In this document: positions 1 to 5,874 of the stretch, piece after piece
Position numbering within the stretch: the stretch's first letter is position 1
How the letters are laid out: the number at the start of each line of letters is the position of its first letter
Assembly: GCA_035457105.1 (NCBI GenBank)
Contig: DATIBX010000548.1
Span: 1 to 9,552, forward strand
DNA length: 9,552 bases
Reading direction: 5' to 3'
Origin: PSRF01 sp035457105
GTDB lineage: Bacteria; Acidobacteriota; Blastocatellia; Pyrinomonadales; Pyrinomonadaceae
Made by a program: the position numbers and the translations under genes
The notes under the pieces: generated by a model
Databases searched by the model: none
What the model was told of the DNA's origin: nothing
What the model saw: the letters and a program-made list of their open reading frames with translations, nothing else

Positions 1-64
1 CAAAAAACTTGAGTGTGACATCCGGTCGCTTCGCTCGCGGCACTGTAAATGGGCTGTTGAGAAT

Positions 65-3000
65 TTACGCGACTAAAACTTCTCGCGATTCGATTGCTGG
101 TAGTGGACCAGTCGTGCGAATCTTGTTCTCAAGATTGCAGCTGGCAATGAACTGGTCCAATTGTCTCGCACCCAACGGTGTCGAGAACAAGTATCCCTGG
201 CCATTCTCGCAGTCCAGCTTACGCAGCATCGTAACTTGATCTTCTGTTTCGACACCCTCCGCGACAACGTCCATCCCAAGGTTTTGAGCGAGCGCGACAA
301 TCGTGCGGACAATCGCAATATTTTCTTCGTTATCCATCATCTGCGTTACAAACGATCGGTCGATCTTCAGAGTATCGATTGGGAATCTCTGTAGATAGCT
401 CAAACTTGAGTAACCGGTTCCAAAATCGTCGATGCTCAGCTGAACTCCAAGATTCCTCAGCTGTGTCAGGAGACCAACCGCGGCTTCGATATTGTCACTG
501 AAGACCGATTCAGTAATCTCCAGCTTCAGGCAACGTGGGGGAAGATTAAATTCCCCAAGGAGATCGGCGATGTTATCTACCAATCCCGGTTGATTAAACT
601 GCTTAACCGATAAGTTTACACTTACGAAGAGCGGTGGTGTTGTTGGATAAGTGAGTTGCCACTCGCGCGCCTGACGACAAGCGGATTCGAGCACTGTTTG
701 GCCGATGGTCAATATCTGGCCCGTCTCTTCAGCGACGGGAATGAAGTCTTTTGGAGCAATGATTCCAAACTCGGGATGTCGCCATCTCACGAGTGCCTCG
801 AAACCCATCAAGCTGCGGGTGGCAAGAGAAACAATGGGTTGATAGTCGACAAACAATTCTCCACGTTCACATGCATGTCTAAGATCCGTTTCCATTTTCA
901 AACGGCTCATCAATTCACCGTGCATGTCGCGGCCAAAAACTTCGTATCTCGCCTTGCCGCACTCCTTGGCCCGGTGCATTGCCGTTTCTGCATCACGCAA
1001 GATGTCTGATACTTGTTCAGAGTGGCCTGTACCCATGGCGATACCGATACTCATGGTTGAGTAGACTTCCTGCCCGAACAAGTTGAACGAGATTGCGAGT
1101 GCCTGTTGAATGCGAGTGGCGACCGAACAAGCCTCCTCCTCGCCCGTTACGTCATCAAGGAGCACTGCAAACTCGTCTCCGCCGACGCGACCGAGGACAT
1201 CCCCTTGTCGCATACAGGTGCTGACCCGGTGAGCAATCTGCATGAGCAGTTGATCGCCGCTGGAGTTGCCGAGACTGTCGTTAACTAACTTGAAGCGGTC
1301 GACATCTAAAAGGAGCACCGCAAATTTTTGATCTTTATTGGATTGCTTGCGTGCGACGCGCAATTTAACCAGATCGCTAAATCTGGCCCGATTGGGTAAA
1401 CCGGTGAGCGTGTCTTGCGTCAGCTTTTCTTCGGCTTTCTTTCGATCGCTAATATCCTGGACCTGGAAGAAGAGACGCTTCACTCCTGATTCAGAATCCT
1501 TGAGCAACGACACGTGCCATTGGACCCAAACCGCGTGGCCTTGCTCGTGTATATATCTCTTCTCCTGCTCGTGACTCTGGATGTAGCCTTCGATCACTCG
1601 CTGGATGTACGACTGTACCTGTTTCAAATCCTCCCCATGCGTAATTCGCTGAAAACTGGTAGCGCGCAATTCCTGCTCTGAATAGCCGAGTAGTTTGCAA
1701 AGTGCTTCGTTAACTTGCAGCCAGCTACCATCGACTGACACGACGGCCATACCAATCGCCGCATTGTCGAAGGTTCCGTAACTTGCTTTGTAAGTTTGCG
1801 GTGTCGCTGATAGCGCAAAGGGAATTGAGTTTGGATTTACGAGCGGACCTTGAGAATCGGACTCTGACGAGCCCAGTTTGTTTTGGATGCGCTCTGATTC
1901 TCTGCGTTTCTTCATTCGCTTCTGTTCATACATAGCCTGATCGGCTTGTTCCAGGAGCTCTTCAAAACATGTCATGCGTTGGGGCTCGAGAGCGGCGACG
2001 CCGATACTGAAAGACAATTTGTGGCGGCACTGTTCGCTGGCGTTATAAGTGCGCAGGCTGTCGGTAAGTCGTGCGATAGCGTCTTCTTTTTTGGCGTTCA
2101 AGTCGGTTACGACGATCGCAAACTCATCACCGCCGAGTCGGGCAATAATGTCAGAGTTGCGAAAACTTCTATTGAGGATCTTTGCGGTGGCAACGAGCGC
2201 GTTGTCGCCTTCATTGTGGCCGAACTCATCGTTGATGCGCTTCATTCCGTCGAGGTCAATGAACAAGAGAAGTAACGCTTGCTTTTGACGGCTCGCAAAG
2301 TCGAAGTAGGGTGCTGCATGCTTTAATAGGCCGCGGCGATTATAGAGACCGGTCAGATCGTCCTTCAGTGAACTATTGCGAAGTGTTTCCTCTGCTTTCT
2401 TTCGCTCAGTGATATCACGTACTACTTGGACCAGTCCGCCACCGTCGACGCTGGAAAGGGAGATCTCGAGCGGGACGCTGTTACCATTCAGCGCCAGGCC
2501 CAATGCTTCGCCGCGCCATGAGCCATCACGCCAAACTGACGGCATGATGTCTTGCTTGAGGCGTCGCAGTTCGTCCTCAAAATAGAACATTTCCCAGCTT
2601 GCCCCGATCAAACGCTGTGGATCGGTATAGCCGAAGACTTTTGCATAAGCATCATTGAGATAAATGCAGACACCGGTGTGATCGATAATTGCCATGCCAT
2701 CCATGGATGCTTTCATCGCGGCAGCTTGTTGGGCAAGAGAGCCGGCGGCACGTTTGCGTTCAGTGATATCTCGAGCAACGACGGAGGCGCCGGTGATTTG
2801 TTTGGCATCGCGGATGGGGCACACGGTCACGGATACGTCGATTGGAGTGCGGCCCTTTTTCAGGTGGACCATCTCATGCTGCTGAACGTTCTCGCCGCGC
2901 GAAACCTTTTCAAAAAGTGCGTTAGCCTCTTGTCCTCGTCGCAGATCGAAAAGCATTGAAATTGGTGCACCCAGTGCCTCTTTACCGTTGTAGCCATAGA

Positions 3001-3331
3001 TACCACGGGCGCCGCTGTTCCAGCTCATGATGACTCCATCAGGGGTGACGCCGATGATGGCGTCTCGAGAGACATCGACAATTCCCTGAAGGCTCGATAA
3101 TTCTTTTTGCACTTCATCCAGTTCAGAAAGAGCGACGCTGCCACTGCGCCAAATGACGAGGGCTAGCGCGAATTCAGCTAGAAATAGCGCGACGACTACT
3201 GGACTATGCAATGCGCCCAAGAGATCACCGGCGACAAAACACAAGACCAGGCCTGCAGGCACGACGAAGATGGGGAGAGGCCACAAATTGCGGCTACTTC
3301 GAAGCTGGGAAGGTTTTAAGTCGAGAAACAT
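65..3331 (-). CDS. Membrane PAS-PAS-GGDEF-PAS-GGDEF-EAL c-di-GMP synthase/phosphodiesterase
   Basis: This 1088-residue protein is predicted to make and break cyclic di-GMP at the inner membrane. Two hydrophobic segments (about residues 16-39 and 43-61) are followed by PAS domains at about 75-192 and 197-312, a first GGDEF domain (about 320-475), a polar linker, a third PAS (about 515-632), a second GGDEF (about 638-800) and a C-terminal EAL domain (about 810-1065). GGDEF1 has the motif at 400-404, an RxxD inhibitory site at 391-394 and D359, N367 and D376. GGDEF2 has the motif at 717-721 and RxxD at 708-711, but Asn689 replaces the His usual in the NDxxGHxxGD stretch. The EAL domain keeps E845, N906, E938, D968/D969, K989, E1025 and Q1045, so hydrolysis looks possible. 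The ATG start has a weak ribosome site but fits directly before the membrane segments. The net activity cannot be read from sequence. A candidate sigma-54 promoter lies upstream. Confidence 0.95.
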   Translation of the reverse strand: MFLDLKPSQLRSSRNLWPLPIFVVPAGLVLCFVAGDLLGALHSPVVVALFLAEFALALVIWRSGSVALSELDEVQKELSSLQGIVDVSRDAIIGVTPDGVIMSWNSGARGIYGYNGKEALGAPISMLFDLRRGQEANALFEKVSRGENVQQHEMVHLKKGRTPIDVSVTVCPIRDAKQITGASVVARDITERKRAAGSLAQQAAAMKASMDGMAIIDHTGVCIYLNDAYAKVFGYTDPQRLIGASWEMFYFEDELRRLKQDIMPSVWRDGSWRGEALGLALNGNSVPLEISLSSVDGGGLVQVVRDITERKKAEETLRNSSLKDDLTGLYNRRGLLKHAAPYFDFASRQKQALLLLFIDLDGMKRINDEFGHNEGDNALVATAKILNRSFRNSDIIARLGGDEFAIVVTDLNAKKEDAIARLTDSLRTYNASEQCRHKLSFSIGVAALEPQRMTCFEELLEQADQAMYEQKRMKKRRESERIQNKLGSSESDSQGPLVNPNSIPFALSATPQTYKASYGTFDNAAIGMAVVSVDGSWLQVNEALCKLLGYSEQELRATSFQRITHGEDLKQVQSYIQRVIEGYIQSHEQEKRYIHEQGHAVWVQWHVSLLKDSESGVKRLFFQVQDISDRKKAEEKLTQDTLTGLPNRARFSDLVKLRVARKQSNKDQKFAVLLLDVDRFKLVNDSLGNSSGDQLLMQIAHRVSTCMRQGDVLGRVGGDEFAVLLDDVTGEEEACSVATRIQQALAISFNLFGQEVYSTMSIGIAMGTGHSEQVSDILRDAETAMHRAKECGKARYEVFGRDMHGELMSRLKMETDLRHACERGELFVDYQPIVSLATRSLMGFEALVRWRHPEFGIIAPKDFIPVAEETGQILTIGQTVLESACRQAREWQLTYPTTPPLFVSVNLSVKQFNQPGLVDNIADLLGEFNLPPRCLKLEITESVFSDNIEAAVGLLTQLRNLGVQLSIDDFGTGYSSLSYLQRFPIDTLKIDRSFVTQMMDNEENIAIVRTIVALAQNLGMDVVAEGVETEDQVTMLRKLDCENGQGYLFSTPLGARQLDQFIASCNLENKIRTTGPLPAIESREVLVA

Positions 3332-3450
3332 TTTCTGGGCACATGGACCAAATGAGGAGGTCCACCTTTCACACCGGATTATTGAAGAACTGGGAGTGCG
3401 TTGGGGGCTGCCCTTGAGAGCACACGCACTGAAATCTCAGAGAGTCGTTA

Positions 3451-3467
3451 AGCCAATCCCGTGCCAG
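3451..3467 (-). promoter_or_regulatory. Candidate sigma-54 (-24/-12) promoter of the c-di-GMP gene
   Basis: On the minus strand this reads CTGGCACGGGATTGGCT. Against the RpoN consensus YTGGCACG-N4-TTGCW it has the invariant GG and GC pairs at the right spacing and a single mismatch (G for the second T of TTGC). Initiation would fall near 3440, giving a leader of about 110 nt before the start at 3331. RpoN promoters require an AAA+ activator; none is encoded in the window, since the regulator here is NarL-type. Chance matches of this quality do occur, but position and orientation are right. Confidence 0.45.
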
Positions 3468-3485
3468 AGCCGAAGGAGGGTAAAT

Positions 3486-3530
3486 ATGAGTTTTTGTTTT
3501 GTTTGCCTAATCACTATAGCGAAATATTAA
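3486..3530 (+). other. 14-codon open frame behind a strong ribosome binding site
   Basis: A near-perfect Shine-Dalgarno (AAGGAGGG, 3473-3480) sits six bases before an ATG that opens a frame encoding MSFCFVCLITIAKY and then TAA. The peptide is hydrophobic with two cysteines. It is divergent from the c-di-GMP gene and begins just beyond its candidate promoter. It could be a small peptide, the stump of a lost gene, or chance; no codon statistics are possible at this length. Confidence 0.18.
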
Positions 3531-3552
3531 TCAAATTGACCGAGCCCAAAGC

Positions 3553-3588
3553 ATTCTGGAAGTACCGAAAATTCTGGAACTGCCGTAA
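3553..3588 (+). repeat. 18-bp imperfect tandem duplication
   Basis: Two adjacent 18-bp units (3553-3570 and 3571-3588), each starting ATTCTGGAA, agree at 15 of 18 positions. The period is a multiple of three, but no supported gene covers the region. It may be a small replication-slippage duplication or a remnant of coding sequence. Confidence 0.4.
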
Positions 3589-3653
3589 GGAAGTATCAAC
3601 TCGTCATCCAGAAACGACACAAAGTGGCAATCAGACACCGCCGGCTTTAGAGA

Positions 3654-3669
3654 CTGAGTGAAAACTCAG
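3654..3669. repeat. Small hairpin with GAAA tetraloop
   Basis: CTGAGT-GAAA-ACTCAG forms a perfect 6-bp stem closed on the plus-strand RNA by a GNRA-type loop. It lies 11 bp before the palindromic element at 3681 and may be an accessory part of it. No T-tract follows on either strand, so I do not call it a terminator. Confidence 0.35.
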
Positions 3670-3680
3670 CGAGATATAAG

Positions 3681-3783
3681 ATCATCCACAGATTGCGCCG
3701 ATCACACAGATTCCTTCTGGGAAGGCGCAGCATTCACCTGTTCTCTGAAAGTATCTGTGTAATCGGCGTAATCTGTGGATGAT
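3681..3783. repeat. Palindromic REP/MITE-like element with 31-bp arms
   Basis: The left arm (3681-3711) and right arm (3753-3783) are reverse complements at 29 of 31 positions and enclose a 41-bp centre that holds a further small hairpin (CCTTC-TGG-GAAGG, 3713-3725). Within each arm a GATT-like unit recurs every 9 bp, so both strands stay open and translate as a Tyr/Asp-rich pattern (TDYADYTD). I recall arms of this kind (GATTACGC/ACAGATT with ATCCACAG ends) as dispersed intergenic repeats in Acidobacteriota, Verrucomicrobia and other groups; that is memory, not a search. There is no transposase here and no clear target duplication, so a non-autonomous or structural repeat is the best description. 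Confidence 0.7.
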
Positions 3784-3895
3784 CCTTGCGTTTTCACACA
3801 GTACCGGAAGTCGGTGGTATCGACCCGGTTGGTGGGGACGGGGTGAAGCTGAAGTACCATTTGAGGTGGGAATGGATGGAGAATACCAATAACAG

Positions 3896-3926
3896 GCGGG
3901 TCGGGTGTCAATATTTCCCGACCCGC
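3896..3926 (-). terminator. GC-rich hairpin downstream of the DUF1269 cluster
   Basis: GCGGGTCGGG (3896-3905) and CCCGACCCGC (3917-3926) are perfect reverse complements with an 11-base AT-rich loop. It lies about 97 bp beyond the last reading frame of the minus-strand cluster, where a transcript end is expected. No clean U-tract follows on either strand (minus continues CTGTTATTGG), so it may be an mRNA 3'-end stabiliser or a Rho-assisted site instead. The distal arm can also pair with CGGG at 3931-3934 in a competing shorter hairpin. Confidence 0.45.
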
Positions 3927-4022
3927 TCAACGGGATGCGCGCTTACACTAGTGCTGTCTCCTCCTGATTGATCGCACTGCGCACATCCAATCTCAATGGG
4001 CAGCTGCGGCTGACCGACCATC

Positions 4023-4166
4023 TTACTGTGTCAGCACCACGCCATTTCGCATAGCGACATGTTGTTCAGGCACCGGATACCCCGCTGTGGTACACGTTTC
4101 TCGGATTTTCAAACCAAAGGCCACGAGCCAAACACCAAGTGTGTCCGTGATGGTTTGCAGATTCAT
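4023..4166 (-). pseudogene. 47-codon remnant of an MscS-type mechanosensitive channel gene (internal deletion)
   Basis: This short frame starts at an ATG sharing one base with the stop of the preceding gene (TAATG) and has GGAGG eight bases upstream. Residues 1-21 resemble the amphipathic start and first membrane segment of MscS channels (LQTITDTLGVWL..FGLKI). Residues 22-42 resemble the extreme C-terminus of a bacterial MscS subfamily that, as I recall it, ends in a form like RETF..AGYPVPEQH..R; here it reads RETCTTAGYPVPEQH. The roughly 250 residues normally between (pore helix and beta domain) are absent, so the frame looks like an in-frame internal deletion and cannot form a channel. Whether the peptide is made is unknown. 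The alternative is an unrelated small protein; the match rests on memory of the family. Its position in the cluster implies an intact channel was once co-expressed with its neighbours. Confidence 0.55.
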
Positions 4167-4426
4167 TAGTCAATCCTCCGTTCAATAGTTGGGGAGTAAT
4201 AACGGCCCATGGATTTCCATTTTTCTATGTCAAACTTGCGTCTCATCCCGCAGCGCAAACAGGTACGATAGGTTTCTCGCTCATGAGTAAACGGCCGGCT
4301 CATCTTGATATGCCAGCACGAAAAGAGCCTGCTGACGAAGTATCCAATCGAATTCAATTGCGATTTTGTTTCTAACGGAAAAGAGCGTGACGCTGATGAC
4401 AGTACCTCGATCTGCCGGGTGCTCAT
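4166..4426 (-). CDS. Small Cys/His protein (CWH...CxxCG), possible metal-binding
   Basis: An 86-residue protein of unknown function. I favour the ATG at 4426 because AGGAGG lies seven bases before it; another in-frame ATG at 4432 is only one base from that site. The C-terminal half holds C37-W-H39, the stretch MSRPFT, then C56-x-x-C59-G-M-R-R and a W..G-Y-Y ending. Cys/His pairs at this spacing could bind zinc, but this is not shown. I recall similar small proteins in Acidobacteriota carrying the MSRPFT...TYR.C..CG.RR.FD pattern, all of unknown role. The N-terminal 35 residues are Ser-rich and lack clear features. The upstream gene's TAG stop lies within this gene's ribosome site and its own stop overlaps the next ATG, so it is translationally coupled on both sides. 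Confidence 0.75.
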   Translation of the reverse strand: MSTRQIEVLSSASRSFPLETKSQLNSIGYFVSRLFSCWHIKMSRPFTHERETYRTCLRCGMRRKFDIEKWKSMGRYYSPTIERRID

Positions 4427-4437
4427 ATTCATCCCTC

Positions 4438-4986
4438 CTAATCGCGCGCAAGCATTGCGAGCGTTCGGTCGCCCTCTTCAGCGCTCAAAGACGTATGAAC
4501 AATAGTGTCACCGTAGTTGCGCAACTGCTCGAGCGCGACGGAAACGGTCGCCGTTCGCAACAACATAAAGATTGCTGAACCTCCTGGTCTAATTAGTGCT
4601 GCTACATCACGAGTGAAGTTTTCCGACAGTCGCAGCCGTTCATTCCACCACTTCTCTTCGATCGATCTTGAGTCATCTCTTGACGACCCGTTGCACCCTC
4701 GTGTCTTGAGTGCAATGGCATTTGCTGCTTCAGACATGCCGTTTGTCAGGGGAATAAAGAGAGTGGTGCTGAGCAGTGAACCCCAAATTCTGGGCCAATT
4801 CGAGCCACAGGTGTCTTTGGTCAAGCAGACACTCAAATGCGCGGTTGCGTTCCCCTTGTCATCAAGAGTGACCACCACCGCATCATTCAGATCGTTGACC
4901 CAAAGCCACTGCCTGCGACGTAGCTCGTTCAATACCTCTGGAGCGCGGTACTGATCTCGAAAGACAAAGACAACTAGTTCACTCAC
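4438..4986 (-). CDS. DUF1269 family protein
   Basis: A 182-residue protein of the DUF1269 family, whose function is unknown. The start is a GTG with a weak ribosome site; it is chosen because the MSELVVF N-terminus is where the family normally begins. Family-like stretches are EVLNELRRRQ (residues 18-27), DAVVVTLDDKGN (35-46) and, near the C-terminus, PGGSAIFMLLR (134-144) followed by the region ending TIVHTSLS (161-168). The centre, which in typical members is a glycine/alanine-rich hydrophobic hairpin, is here a weaker hydrophobic stretch (about 67-93) followed by a polar, charged segment (about 95-125). A membrane location is therefore less certain than usual. It heads a tight cluster with the Cys/His protein and the channel remnant. 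I see no confident promoter in the 243 bp upstream. Confidence 0.78.
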   Translation of the reverse strand: MSELVVFVFRDQYRAPEVLNELRRRQWLWVNDLNDAVVVTLDDKGNATAHLSVCLTKDTCGSNWPRIWGSLLSTTLFIPLTNGMSEAANAIALKTRGCNGSSRDDSRSIEEKWWNERLRLSENFTRDVAALIRPGGSAIFMLLRTATVSVALEQLRNYGDTIVHTSLSAEEGDRTLAMLARD

Positions 4987-5194
4987 AGTTATTTGCCCAA
5001 TCTGAATGAAATCAGGGCGAGACGCTTTGAGCCTTAAGTCGTGCGTCGCGCGTGGACGATTTGCCTCAGATATGAATGGTGAAAGGTCTACCCGGTTACT
5101 GTTCCAATAGGTAACTCTTTGTTGGTTTTCGCCGTGAGGATAAGTGTTTTATGACGGTTTAAGGAATACGGTAGAGTGTGTATTTCAGGGTAGG

Positions 5195-5228
5195 ATGATT
5201 ATGTAAACCTCAGGGCGGAGATAATCAT
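5195..5228. repeat. 8-bp inverted repeat after the response regulator gene
   Basis: ATGATTAT (5195-5202) and ATAATCAT (5221-5228) are perfect reverse complements 18 bp apart, immediately beyond the regulator's stop at 5230. The stem is all weak A/T-rich pairing and no T-tract follows, so termination is doubtful. A dyad protein-binding site upstream of the DUF1269 cluster is the alternative. Confidence 0.3.
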
Positions 5229-5229
5229 A

Positions 5230-5874
5230 TTACGCCTCAACTAACTGATTTCTTATCGCATAATGGACCAATTCCACGATCGAGTTAATTTCCAGCTTAC
5301 GCATAACAGTCGCGCGGTGGGTTTCGACCGTTTTGACGCTGATAGAAAGCTGTGACGCAATTTCCTTGTTGCTTTTACCCTCGGCTAACATTTGCACAAT
5401 TTCGCGTTCTCGATCAGTCAATGTCCGGAAGACCGAACCCTCATCCGGTGCCACGTTTGATTTCAAAAATGCATCGAGCAAAGCCTCGGAGACCTTCGCA
5501 GTGAAGAAGGGCTTATGATGGGAAAGTGCCTCTACCGCACTCGTAAGCTGACGTCCAGCGTCAGACTTTAGTACATAGCCACGAGCTCCTGCCGCCAATA
5601 CTTCGCGAATCAGCTGCTCCGTTTCGTGCATTGTGAAGATCAGTACTTCAGTGCGTGGCAATTCGCGTCGAATTTGACGAGTTGCTTCGAGCCCGTTAAG
5701 TTCGGGCATCGAGAGATCCAAAACCACGACGTCAGGCTTGAGCTTTAACGCCATCGCAACCGCTTCTCGGCCATTTGTTGCCTCGCCGCATACTTCCCAG
5801 CCCTCGTGGGTGGTGAGCTGATCTCTTAGACCACGACGGACAATGTCATGATCATCCGCCAGCAGAATTCGCAT
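5230..5874 (-). CDS. NarL/FixJ-family response regulator
   Basis: A 214-residue cytoplasmic two-component response regulator that should be phosphorylated by the kinase encoded just upstream and then bind DNA. The receiver domain (about 1-120) has the acidic pair D7/D8, phospho-acceptor D53 in VVLDLSMPE, T81 and K103. The C-terminal LuxR-type helix-turn-helix (about 148-208) shows LTDREREIVQMLAEGKSNKEI and the recognition-helix region SVKTVETHR. I chose the ATG at 5874 because GGAG lies nine bases upstream and the protein then begins MRILLADDHD as in the family; a TTG at 5895 would add seven residues without support. The gene starts inside the kinase gene with a 23-bp overlap, indicating translational coupling. 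Its target promoters cannot be told from this window. Confidence 0.95.
   Translation of the reverse strand: MRILLADDHDIVRRGLRDQLTTHEGWEVCGEATNGREAVAMALKLKPDVVVLDLSMPELNGLEATRQIRRELPRTEVLIFTMHETEQLIREVLAAGARGYVLKSDAGRQLTSAVEALSHHKPFFTAKVSEALLDAFLKSNVAPDEGSVFRTLTDREREIVQMLAEGKSNKEIASQLSISVKTVETHRATVMRKLEINSIVELVHYAIRNQLVEA

Larger units (their letters stand above)
3332..4022. other. Gene-poor intergenic region rich in repeats
   Basis: About 690 bases without a gene I can support. It holds a candidate sigma-54 promoter, an 18-bp tandem duplication, a short GAAA-loop hairpin, a palindromic repeat element and a GC-rich hairpin, each listed separately. Several open frames of 60-125 codons cross it on both strands, but none has a recognisable domain and some are produced by the palindrome itself. 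Confidence 0.6.

Noticed and set aside
1946..2275. Plus-strand frames inside the large minus-strand genes
   Set aside because: They are antisense shadows of well-supported GGDEF/PAS coding sequence, with no domain of their own.
2385..2780. Recurring short strings (as near 2400 and 2757) that might suggest a repeat array
   Set aside because: They encode the conserved DITERK-type linker after each PAS domain, spaced by whole domains; this is protein homology and not CRISPR or a mobile repeat.
3461..3661. 66-codon plus-strand frame in the intergenic region
   Set aside because: No ribosome site at its start and no family resemblance; the strong ribosome site inside it serves a different frame.
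3702..3911. 69-codon minus-strand frame
   Set aside because: Its TTG start lacks a ribosome site and its C-terminal part is the translated palindromic repeat.
3786..3971. 61-codon plus-strand frame
   Set aside because: No ribosome site, no recognisable motif, and it spans the GC-rich hairpin.
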